Positions 55,801-64,000 of a DNA stretch of 64,000 bases are shown here, in pieces; the first letter of the stretch is position 1, and each line of letters opens with the position of its first letter. A program made the translations under genes and the position numbers. The notes beneath the pieces are model-generated. The model searched no databases. It saw nothing but the letters and a program-made list of their open reading frames with translations, and had not been told where the DNA came from. The DNA is taken from NCBI GenBank assembly GCA_020310875.1, contig CM035430.1, positions 105,924,376-105,988,375 on the forward strand, read 5' to 3'. The DNA is from Ceratopteris richardii. Taxonomy: Eukaryota > Streptophyta > Polypodiopsida > Polypodiales > Pteridaceae.

Positions 55801-56911
55801 TATGGCAAAGATAGAGGACACTATTATTAAATCAGAATACTTCCGCAGCATGTCCCACCATAGATGGATCGGAACCAATGATGATCAATACGTGCCATAT
55901 TGTATACTCCTGGCGGACTACAATGCAGAAATCCAACATAGATGTGGCAAACCTCCAACGTTTGCTACACAATTTGGGCCAGATGATATCCCAGAGAGCG
56001 CCAAAAAAGGATCCATTCATCAACCCACTTGGAGGATCCGACTCCTCGAAACCTACCCGGAGATGGTTCGCACCTGGACGAATATGCCTCTTTTTATTAA
56101 ATATAACCCATGTTATGTTCCTGTACTCCGCAGACGCACATGGCCACAGTTTACCATTGCAGTCAAGAATATCAAGGGATGCGCCAAATGGTTAAACTAC
56201 GTCTATCTTGCACCCCCTCAAGGGCCTCCCACCGTCAATTACATGATTTCCACTATACGGCACTGGAGCATCCGATTAAGGAATACCCCTGATGTAATAG
56301 CCCAGATGTGCATGAAAATTTTTGAGTTAATGCTTATTACATTCAGGACATTCAAGAATATCAAGGACTCACACTTCTCAGGCGTCGGATTCCTTACAGG
56401 AAACCAAGATTTAGTTTATGACATGAGCACCACTCCTTCTATAGAGGTGATATACGCTTGGCACGCCAGAATAAAATACCTCCCAGCCTGCTTTAAACAA
56501 ACATTCGAAGAGATGTTCATAACAGGGTTCTGGGAATACCACTCAGAAATATTTGTACCCAGACCCTCACATCTCCTCCATTTATTTGCTGTGGAGCGAA
56601 CCATTCACTCAGAGCAGTTACGGGTGCCACATCCAGATGTCCCAGGGCCAGTCAATTGGGATGCATTGCTGACAGATCTAGCAAGGGGACTCAGGTTAGA
56701 AGAACACCACCTCGCCGCCGATGTTGTACAATACTACGTCCAAAAAGCAGCTAGACAAGGGTCTGTCAGGGGCGACAGACGCGAGATTGGGGGGGGTGTT
56801 GGCAGTAGCCTGGGTACACCAGGACTTACAAGACGTGAAAGTCAAAGAAGGGAGTCAGAGCGAAGGGACAGCACAAGCAAACAGGGCAGTCAAAGAAGAT
56901 CTGGCAAGTAG
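52829..56911 (+). pseudogene. G2 ORF3, one stop codon
   Basis: Same architecture and length as G1 ORF3. Codon 125, a stop in G1, is TGG here. A TAA at 54365-54367 interrupts after LMNDLLAE where G1 has GAA; the frame then continues for 846 codons. The splice-acceptor-like TTCTCACAG and the favourable ATG (52880) are conserved. The part before the stop contains the plant-transposon-protein-like region and the acidic stretch. The part after it contains the Pro/Thr-rich stretch, coiled coil (HEYKALDNRYQQLETHHQNL onward) and C-terminal region. The end again lies inside the 3' LTR. No membrane segment is seen. Function unknown. Confidence 0.8.
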
Positions 56912-57513
56912 GCCAATATTTTTTCAAGACATTAATGCAAATCAAAGAGATGGACATGCAGAGAGGAAGAGCAAGTAGGGAGCCCGAAGATATGTATGGC
57001 AGATCACGAGAAGAAATCCCTACAACAATAGTGATTTTTATCACTAACAATCATTTGTAAATATCATTTCACATTTTTGTAGCTCCATTTTGTGCAAGCC
57101 AAGGAGTCCTTGAGCTTGAGGAGCCTTAGAAGTAGTTGCGTACCAATTTTCGTATTTTTTAGATCTCGTTTGAGCCCCCAAATAAGCCCTGGAACCTAAT
57201 TTTTAACTAGGCCGGACACTAGGTCTGGACAGGGCCACAAGCTAGTCAAAAACTATAAAAAGAGCTAGAGAGCTCATTTTTGGGGGGAGATTGTAATTGA
57301 AACGAATTTGTAAGAGCATTTTGAAAGTAATCTAAAAGCTCCATTGATTCTCGCTCTTTGTCTTGCCGTGCGTGCGCGTGTGTGTGTATGTGTGTGCATG
57401 CTAGTGTGCTTCTCACTCACGCACTTGTGCCGCCACTTGCTCGAGGTCTTCATACCATCCTCACGTCTTCCCGGATTGACATTAAAGGAGGTGCTACTCA
57501 TCATTGAGCTACA
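56797..57513 (+). repeat. Gypsy G2 3' LTR with preceding polypurine tract
   Basis: 717 bp. The tract GAGATTGGGGGGGG (56783-56796) precedes it. It contains the ORF3 stop at 56909-56911 and TATA box at 57254-57262. The right target-site copy GACCT follows at 57514-57518. Confidence 0.95.
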
Positions 57514-57518
57514 GACCT

Positions 57519-58090
57519 CTTACCACTCCATGGTTGCTCATGTCCTTGATTTTGGGAATTCTGATATGTACAAATCTTTTGTGCCACAAATCGATTTCAG
57601 CAATCCTCTTGTTTCCGAATTGAATATACCTCACCTTTCCATGTGGTTGCTGAATGTCCAAAGTGAACATCCTACCTTCTTTCCTTGAGCAATGACCTTG
57701 AATCCTTCTTTTGGATTCTTTATAAAGCAGCCTTTTTCATTGAAGATAACATGATATCCTTTCTCTACCATTTGTCCTACTGAAATCAAATTCTTTGCAA
57801 TAGTAGGAACATGAAGAACATCAGTCAATGCCTTCTTATCTCCAAGATTGATATCTCCAACATGCTCAATTGAGTGTTGAGTTTCATCACTGGTCTCCAC
57901 ACATCCTTTTCCACTTGGAGCTTGTAGCTTTGTGAATAAATCTCCTTAGCATGTCATATGGTTGCTGCAACTTGAATCTATAAACCATTTTTTATCATCA
58001 CTTCTTAGGTTGTTGTACTCATGCTTCTTGGCAAGCATTGTTTGCTTCTCTCCTTCACTTGATATACTTGCATAGTTATTTCAACTCATT
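57519..58090 (-). pseudogene. Minus-strand copia protease and first half of pre-integrase segment
   Basis: Read downwards from 58090. The protease active site appears near 57990 as WFIDSSCSNHMTC, where functional copia proteases have DSGCSNHMTG; the Gly after DS is Ser. The open piece at 57900-57631 continues with VLHVPTIAKNLISVGQMVEKG, typical of the copia protease C-terminus, then KKVGCSLWTF. The first half of the pre-integrase domain (IDLWHKRFVHIRIPKIKDM) runs to 57519, where G2 interrupts it. The rest is at 40392 downwards. This precise join across the target site proves that both pieces are one element. Confidence 0.88.
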
Positions 58091-58099
58091 TGGTTTCCT

Positions 58100-58990
58100 C
58101 CACTCAGCCTTCCATGCTTTTGCCAATAATCATTTGCATAATGTCCTAGTTTACCACAATGATAACATGTTATACCTTTATGAGGATTGCATGAACCTCA
58201 ACCTCTTCCTCTATTTCTTCATCGACCTCTTCCATGTGTGTTTTCATTTGAGTTGTCCTTGTTGTCCTCCGAGTTGTGTTGGCTAGAATTTGTTTTGTTG
58301 TAGCTTCTTCCTCTTCCTCTCAACCTCCTCTTGAGTTCCCACCTCTACCTCAATGTGCATATAACATTTGACTATGGCTATCCTTACCTTTGTTGCCTTC
58401 TCCTTGTTGAGCAACTCTTCAGCCACAAGATTTGGTATAATCTCGTTGAATGTTGGTAGAGGGTCTCTATAAAGAATATGATGAGGGGCTTCCACTTCTC
58501 TTCACTCTCAATCCATTGAGGGCTATTTGGACAATGTCTTCCTCTTCTATCTTGCATCCAACTGATGCTAGCTGATCTGGAAGCTCCATGATGTTCAATG
58601 TATACTCACTAATGCTTTGGTTTGAGTTTTTCTTCATGTTGTTGAGCTCGTTCTTGAGTTGCATCCTCTCAGATGTTGTTGAGGTAGCATACACCTTCTC
58701 CAATGCTTCCCAAATTTCTTTGGATGTCTTTAAGCTTTGCACATGACCAATCATAGTGTTATAAATAACTTGTAAAATGAGGAACATCACCTTTCGATTC
58801 CTCTCTTCCCAATTAGCAAATTGTCTCCTTTGTGCTAGAGTAATGTTCGGATCCAGAAGGTCCACCGATTGGGGACCATCTCCAATAACTAGACTCCATA
58901 AACCTTTACCTTTAAGGTAATTTGTCATTCTATACCTCCAAGATTGAAAATTATCTTTGTCTACCTTCTCAACTTGCTATCCTAAATCAA
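58100..58990 (-). pseudogene. Minus-strand copia gag
   Basis: From about 58990 the reading has NFQSWRYRMTNYLKGKGLW, then RRQFANWEERNRKVMFLILQ, KEIWEALEKVYATS and ALNGLR, the copia gag-polypeptide (UBN2-like) domain, open at 58928-58467. A frameshift near 58480 moves the reading to 58495-58283 (DPLPTFNEIIPNLVAEE). The zinc knuckle near 58165 reads CYHCGKLGHYANDY, so the last Cys is Tyr. Stops also lie upstream near the start. Inactive. Its product would have been the particle protein of this copia family. Confidence 0.85.
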
Positions 58991-59129
58991 CCATTGAAAA
59001 CTTCCAAGATTGAAGTTTACCTCAAATATGTTATGGCATTCTTCCTTGACTTTACGGAGTTCCCCCTTGATTTGTAGCTTCTCCTTTGATTCACTTCAGT
59101 TAAAATACTTTTCATCTTCAAGCTCCAAT

Positions 59130-59141
59130 GCTCGGATACCA
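59130..59141 (-). promoter_or_regulatory. Primer binding site of the minus-strand copia
   Basis: On the minus strand TGGTATCCGAGC, one mismatch from the initiator tRNA-Met complement TGGTATCAGAGC, two bases after the LTR end. It fixes the 5' end of this element on the right side. Confidence 0.85.
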
Positions 59142-59143
59142 AT

Positions 59144-59451
59144 TGTTGGAGAATTTCTCTCCTATTCGTAGCCAAAAGTGTAGAAGACTTTCTCAAGATC
59201 AAGACTTTTACCAATAACTCAACCTTCAAATGAAAACTGGTATCAAGTAGAAATGCAATGAACTTGAAACTTTGTTCACTCAAACTAGACACTTACAGCT
59301 TTAAAATGAGCTATGAAACACACAACTAGGAGTATTTTTGGTTTGGCAATGCTTTGTCTCAAAATAAGCTACTTGTTCTCTCAGTTAGGCTAAAAATTGG
59401 ACTTCACTAAAAACTGAATAACTCATAGAATATAATCAATTTGATAGAAAT
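59144..59451 (-). repeat. 5' LTR of the minus-strand copia, interrupted by G3
   Basis: On the minus strand this LTR ends ...CTCCAACA at 59144. It extends to 59451, where the G3 element begins; the rest must lie beyond the right edge of the window, past G3. GAAAT at 59447-59451 is the visible half of the expected G3 target-site duplication. Confidence 0.75.
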
Positions 59452-60188
59452 TGTAGCTCAATGATGAGTAGCACCTCCTTTAATGTCAATCCGGGAAGAC
59501 GTGAGGATGGTATGAAGACCTCGAGCAAGTGGCGGCACAAGTGCGTGAGTGAGAAGCACACTAGCATGCACACACATACACACACACGCGCACACACGGC
59601 AAGACAAAGAGTGAGAATCGATGGAGCTTTTAGATTACTTTCAAAATGCTCTTACAAGTTCGTTTCAATTACAATCTAACCTCAAAAATGAGCTCTCTAG
59701 CTCCTTTTATAGTTTTTGACTAGCTTTTGGCCCTGTCCAGACCTAGTGTCCGGCCTAGTTAAAAATTAGGTTCCAGGGCTTATTTGGGGGCTCAAACGAG
59801 ATCTAAAAATTATGAAAATTGGTACGCAACTACTTCTAAGGCTCCTCAAGCTCAAGGACTCCTTGGCTTGCACAAAATGGAGCTACAAAAATGTGAAATG
59901 AGGTTTACAATGAATTTTAGTGATAAAAATCACTGTTATTGTAGGGATTTCTTCTAGTGATCTGCCATACATATCTTCAAGCTCCCTACTTGCTCTTCTT
60001 CCCTGCATGTCCATCTCTCTGATTTGCGTTAATGTCTTGAAAAATTATTGGCCTACTTGCCCGATCTTCTTTGACTGCCCTGTTTGCTTGTGTTGTCCCT
60101 TCGCTCGCTTGTGCTGTCCCTTCGCTCTGACTCCCTTCTTTGACTTTCACGTCTTGTAGTTCCTGATGTACCAAGGCTACTGCCAACA
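59452..60188 (-). repeat. Gypsy G3 3' LTR with 21 bp internal duplication
   Basis: 737 bp, TGTTGGCA at 60188 to GCTACA at 59452 on the minus strand. It is 20 bases longer than G2's LTR, mostly from a duplicated GAGCGAAGGGACARCACAAGC near 60085-60125. That duplication is in frame with ORF3 and adds seven residues to its tail. The polypurine tract (GCGAGAGTGGGGGGGG on the minus strand) is at 60189-60204. Confidence 0.92.
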
Positions 60189-63100
60189 CCCCCCCCACTC
60201 TCGCGTCTGTCGCCCCTGACAGACCCTTGTCTAGCTGCTTTTTGTACGTAGTATTGTACAACATCGGCGGCGAGGTGGTGTTCTTCTAACCTGAGTCCCC
60301 TTGCTAGATCTGTCAGCAATGCATCCCAATTGACTGGCCCTGGGACATCTGGATGTGGCACCCGTAACTGCTCTGAGTGAATGGTTCGCTCCACAGCAAA
60401 TAAATGGAGGAGATGTGAGGGTCTGGGTACAAATATTTCTGAGTGGTATTCCCAGAACCCTGTTATGAACATCTCTTCGAATGTTTGTTTAAAGCAGGCC
60501 GGGAGGTATTTTATTCTAGCGTGCCAAGCATATATCACCTCTATGGAAGGAGTGGTGCTCATGTCATATACCAAATCTTGGTTTCCTGTAAGGAATCCGA
60601 CGCCTGAGAAGTGTGGGTCTTTGATATTCTTGAATGTCCTGAATGTAATAAGCATTAACTCAAAAATTTTCATGCACATCTGGGCCATTACATCAGGGGT
60701 ATTCTTTAATCGGAGGCTCCAGTGCCGTATAGTGGAAATCATGTAATTGACGGTGGGAGGCCCTTGAGGGGGTGCTAGATAGACGTAGTTTAACCATTTG
60801 GCGCATCCCTTGATATTCTTGACTGCAATGGTAAACTCTGGCCATGTGCGCCTGCGGAGTACAGGAACATAACAAGGGTTATATTTAATAAAAAGGGGCA
60901 TATTCGTCCAGGTGCGAACCATCTCCGGATAGGTTTCGAGGAGTCGGATCCTCCAAGTGGGTTGATGAATGGATCCTTTTTTAGCGCTCTCTGGGATGTC
61001 ATCTGGCCCAAATTGTGTAGCAAACGTTGGAGGTTTGCCACATTTGTGTTGGATTTCTGCATTGTAGTCCGCCAGGAGTATACAATAGGGCACGTATTGA
61101 TCATCATTGGTTCCGATCCATCTATGGTGGGACATGCTGCGGAAGTATTCTGATTTAATAATAGTGTCCTCTATCTTTGCCATAGATTGGATTTGAACTG
61201 CGACTCGATCTTCATGAGTTGATGCTGTTTTCTCTAGTGTTTGGAGCCACTCAGGTACTTCGATTTCTAGCGTATCCATTCCTTCTGCGGTTTGCTCACC
61301 ACCTGGCATTGGCATAGGAACGTAAGGTTCCTCATACGTCTCATCTACCTCGATGGGTACCAAATCCTCAGGTTCAGGTTCGACCACTGGAGAGGGTTGC
61401 CTTTCATGTGTGAGTAATCTTGCCTGTAATTCGGCCACCTGCTCTTTCAATGCCATGACTTCTTCTGAAGTTGTGGTCGTTTCTGTGACTTTGGGTACTG
61501 TCTGTTGCTCTTGGAGTTGGTTGCGCAGCGCATCACGTTCCCTTTCCAAGTCATCATGAGCTTCTAATAGATCTGCATAGCTGTCCAAGATGGTCTTCAT
61601 TGTTTCTGAGGGCACAGCTTTAAACTGCTCTGGATCAAGTTCGTGTGGAGAGCCTTCCATCGCTGCTTCTAGATTTGCTTCATTTTGCTGCTGCAGCCTC
61701 TTGTTTTCTTCTAGGGCGGCCGCCATGTGTTTTCTGAGAAGTGCCAGGTTACGCCGGACTTTGAGATTATCGGCTTGGTATACCTCGAGCAGAGCTTCTA
61801 GTTGTTTGGCACCTGATTCTGTCGATGGTTGGGGTGCTGCCAGTAAGGTGTGGTGAGCCTGCTCAAGCGTCGCGTAGCGTTGATTCAGTTCTGCATTTTC
61901 TGTTTGTAGAATGTGAAATTGTGTTTGTAAGTTCTGGTGGTGCGTTTCCAGTTGCTGATACCGGTTGTCCAGAGCTTTGTACTCATGTTGGAGCTGGTAT
62001 ACACATTGGTTTAATGCAAAAAATATGTTATTTACATTAAATAATGTTGGGAAAGGTGAAGATGCAGGGGGAATGGGGGCGGGAATGGGAGAGGTGAATG
62101 CTGTGGATGTAAGTGGAGATGTGGGTGGAGGGGGTATGGGTGATGAAGGTGGCATGGGGGGAGGGAGCGGTGCTGTGGCTGGTGATGTTTCCATCGTGTC
62201 AACTGTTTGAGTGACTGTGTAGATGGGAATCGTTGGTGGAGTGGATGTGACATCGGTGAACAGGGTGGTGAAGGTGGGCATGGTGACTCCCCCGAATTGG
62301 ATTCCCGGGGAGAGTGGGATGCCCATGACAACGGTAGTGGTAGTGGATGTGGTAGTGTCAGTGTCCTGTGGTGGAGTGAATTGTGTAGTGTGAGGTGGGG
62401 ATGGGGGTGACAACGGTGCTTCCTGATATTCTTCTGCTTGCGCTGCCTCGCCTGGTGCTGATGTATTGATGTGAATTTGCTTCCCGGACCTCCTGGGACG
62501 AACGGGAACTCTTTTTTCAAACCTGTGGATGTAGGCCATTGCCTCATGAATGGCTTCGTCCAGTCCTACAGCGTCGGCATGAAGGTTCATGGACTCAATG
62601 AACAACTCGTCCACACCTTCCTCCGCTAGCAAGTCGTTCATGAGTCTTTTGCCCTGTTCTAGAGACATCTTATGCTGTTCCTGAACCAGTCGCATGGTTC
62701 GATATAGTCTCTTGATTTGTGCAGAATATGCTGGGGCACTTGCTAACTCGGAGAGTTCGTCATATTCTTGATGTTGTTCTTCGTCGGCTTCTTCTTCGTC
62801 TCCTCCTGCCTCTTGGTCATCCACATCGACTTCTACAGTTTGTGGTTGGGTGGGGGCCGATGTTGTTTGGGGTCGCGGTTCCTGAGCTCGCGCTGCTTCG
62901 GCTTCGAGGTTAGAGTCATAGATTAACCTGGCAATCTCTTCATCCGTGAGGTCCTCAAGAGTAAATCCCTGCGGAAATTCCAAATCGGATGGAATGGGAG
63001 GAAACACCAGATTAGGCCCCTCCGTGCTTGGTCGTGGTAACCGGATTGTGAATGGCCTAACTCGTCGTGTCTGGGGAGGGGTGACTTCTGGTGTAGCGGT

Positions 63101-64000
63101 AGCTCCCCTTGGTTGGGCACAGGGTAGTTGGACTCCCCCCCTCATCTTCTTTGATGGGGGACCTGCTGCTGATAGTCTTCTTTGGAATTCTTGGACTCGG
63201 GACCATACGAGTGCCCGCTGAACAGGCACATCATAAGCTAAGCATCTGTAGATTATTCTGGTCAAAGCACAACACCCGTGGAGCACGTTCTTCTGTTTCT
63301 TGTTCCACCTTTGATGTGCTAGGTGGATCTGGTCTATGATCCAGTGTGGCACATTGATGGGCAGGCTTTCGGTTTCTGCTAGATATAAACTGAACCATAT
63401 TTTTTTCGGGGGCATTGTGAATCGTTCTTGGGCGGGAAACGCAAAGTGTTGCATGATGGTTCGTAGGTGAAGTGCAATGGTAGGTGTCATGGCTACCATA
63501 TCCTTCAACTTATTCAAATCCTTATGCTTCATTCGACCTGGGACCATGGTTTCCTTTTCTGTGGGGATATGCATGCCATACATGGCCAACGCTTCTCTTA
63601 CCAGATTGAGGGTCAACTTGAATCTTTTGAGCTCATTACCCGGCAGCAGTGATGGCAACACAAAGGTGCTGTCGCCGCCCTTGACTCTGCTTGGCGTGAT
63701 TGTACTGATCAGATATGAGCATCGTAAAAAATCCGGCTTTGGTATGTGGGTCCTGAAATAACTTTCCACACCTGCTTTGACCCAAACTGATCTCATGACT
63801 TCAGCATTTTGGTAGCTTTCAAATTCGCGTGTGAAAAAGTGGTATCGACCCCATTTGCCATTGAACTCCAATTCTGCTTCCCAGAAGTAGGTTCCATCGC
63901 CCAGTGGTCCAGCAACATCACTGAACCAATGCGCATGCTTACCCACTTGAGAAGTGTGTCCTTGAGGAGGATCCTGGATGGGGAGCACATGCACTTCTTG
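60053..64000 (-). CDS. G3 ORF3, open, N-terminus outside window
   Basis: Open from the window edge to the stop at 60053-60055, more than 1,310 codons, including both positions that are stops in G1 and G2. The start is not in the window; the Met at 63994 corresponds to an internal Val in the relatives. Order seen: plant-transposon-protein-like region (SLPINVPHWIIDQIHLAHQ), acidic stretch, Pro/Thr-rich stretch, coiled coil, conserved C-terminal region (HRWIGTNDDQYVPYCILLA, FWEYHSEIFVPRPSHLL), Arg/Ser-rich tail encoded by the LTR. This is the best evidence in the window that ORF3 is a real, long, maintained protein. No membrane segment; cellular place and partner unknown. Confidence 0.88.
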   Translation of the reverse strand, partial: QEVHVLPIQDPPQGHTSQVGKHAHWFSDVAGPLGDGTYFWEAELEFNGKWGRYHFFTREFESYQNAEVMRSVWVKAGVESYFRTHIPKPDFLRCSYLISTITPSRVKGGDSTFVLPSLLPGNELKRFKLTLNLVREALAMYGMHIPTEKETMVPGRMKHKDLNKLKDMVAMTPTIALHLRTIMQHFAFPAQERFTMPPKKIWFSLYLAETESLPINVPHWIIDQIHLAHQRWNKKQKNVLHGCCALTRIIYRCLAYDVPVQRALVWSRVQEFQRRLSAAGPPSKKMRGGVQLPCAQPRGATATPEVTPPQTRRVRPFTIRLPRPSTEGPNLVFPPIPSDLEFPQGFTLEDLTDEEIARLIYDSNLEAEAARAQEPRPQTTSAPTQPQTVEVDVDDQEAGGDEEEADEEQHQEYDELSELASAPAYSAQIKRLYRTMRLVQEQHKMSLEQGKRLMNDLLAEEGVDELFIESMNLHADAVGLDEAIHEAMAYIHRFEKRVPVRPRRSGKQIHINTSAPGEAAQAEEYQEAPLSPPSPPHTTQFTPPQDTDTTTSTTTTVVMGIPLSPGIQFGGVTMPTFTTLFTDVTSTPPTIPIYTVTQTVDTMETSPATAPLPPPMPPSSPIPPPPTSPLTSTAFTSPIPAPIPPASSPFPTLFNVNNIFFALNQCVYQLQHEYKALDNRYQQLETHHQNLQTQFHILQTENAELNQRYATLEQAHHTLLAAPQPSTESGAKQLEALLEVYQADNLKVRRNLALLRKHMAAALEENKRLQQQNEANLEAAMEGSPHELDPEQFKAVPSETMKTILDSYADLLEAHDDLERERDALRNQLQEQQTVPKVTETTTTSEEVMALKEQVAELQARLLTHERQPSPVVEPEPEDLVPIEVDETYEEPYVPMPMPGGEQTAEGMDTLEIEVPEWLQTLEKTASTHEDRVAVQIQSMAKIEDTIIKSEYFRSMSHHRWIGTNDDQYVPYCILLADYNAEIQHKCGKPPTFATQFGPDDIPESAKKGSIHQPTWRIRLLETYPEMVRTWTNMPLFIKYNPCYVPVLRRRTWPEFTIAVKNIKGCAKWLNYVYLAPPQGPPTVNYMISTIRHWSLRLKNTPDVMAQMCMKIFELMLITFRTFKNIKDPHFSGVGFLTGNQDLVYDMSTTPSIEVIYAWHARIKYLPACFKQTFEEMFITGFWEYHSEIFVPRPSHLLHLFAVERTIHSEQLRVPHPDVPGPVNWDALLTDLARGLRLEEHHLAADVVQYYVQKAARQGSVRGDRRESGGGVGSSLGTSGTTRRESQRRESERRDSTSERRDNTSKQGSQRRSGK

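Larger units (their letters stand above)
40393..57513 (+). mobile_element. Gypsy G2: second 17.1 kb full-length family member, nested in a copia element
   Basis: 17,121 bp with 717 bp LTRs that differ at only two positions by eye. From the pol ATG through the end of ORF3 it aligns with G1 without a net gap (constant offset of 21,015). It differs from G1 by scattered substitutions, and by small indels in the leader and gag. It is inserted in plus orientation into the minus-strand copia whose parts lie at 39395-40392 and 57519-59451. G1 and G2 share family variants but not identical LTRs, so they come from separate source copies. Four gag stops and one ORF3 stop are present; pol is open. Confidence 0.96.
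59452..64000 (-). mobile_element. Gypsy G3: third family member, 3' part only, minus strand
   Basis: Contains a 737 bp 3' LTR and ORF3 up to the window edge. The remaining roughly 12 kb (rest of ORF3, pol, gag, leader, 5' LTR) should lie to the right. Orientation is opposite to G2, so the two 3' ends face each other across 1,938 bp of copia sequence. Confidence 0.92.

Overview
This is nuclear DNA of a land plant, and almost all of it is LTR retrotransposons, whole, broken or nested. The only host-type genes are two copies of a decayed PPR (pentatricopeptide repeat) gene. Very long Ty3/gypsy elements, repeated PLS-type PPR pseudogenes and low gene density suggest a large genome. The PPR wording reminds me of ferns, but that assignment is a weak inference. 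I see no bacterial operon, CRISPR array, rRNA gene or convincing intact tRNA gene.

Layout. 1-2311 and 9233-11538 are two copies of one segment carrying the PPR pseudogene on the minus strand. Between them lies a minus-strand Ty3/gypsy gag-protease relic (about 7760 to 4455) with AT-rich and repetitive spacer. 11539-14025 is a 5'-truncated Ty1/copia element. 14133-19126 is a full-length but inactivated copia element of the same family. 19404-36497 is a 17.1 kb gypsy element (G1) with TSD CCACC. 36503-39394 is spacer with an old copia LTR and gag relic. 39395-40392 plus 57519-59451 is one minus-strand copia element of a different family, split by a second 17.1 kb gypsy element (G2, 40393-57513, TSD GACCT). 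A third member (G3, from 59452, minus strand) sits in the LTR of that copia and runs off the right edge.

The main discovery is the G1/G2/G3 family. Its LTRs are about 720 bp, differing by only two or three bases within each pair. It has a tRNA-Asp primer site and a 1.9 kb leader holding a CpG-rich array of near-palindromic TCAATCGCGA units. A gag of about 1,330 codons lies in the same frame as pol in G2. Pol is about 1,870 residues with an unusual order: protease, RT, RNase H, two tandem integrase-type H2C2 zinc modules of identical spacing, the DDE core, a GPY/F-like segment, a second DSGA protease-like domain, and a tail of repeated WVPK-like motifs. A third ORF of about 1,360 codons has coiled coil and no visible membrane segment, and it runs through the polypurine tract into the 3' LTR, which encodes its Arg/Ser-rich end.

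Pol is fully open in both complete copies. Gag and ORF3 carry scattered stops in G1 and G2, while the visible part of G3 ORF3 is open. Gag would form the particle, pol would mature it, copy the RNA from a tRNA-Asp primer and integrate the DNA. The role of ORF3 is unknown.
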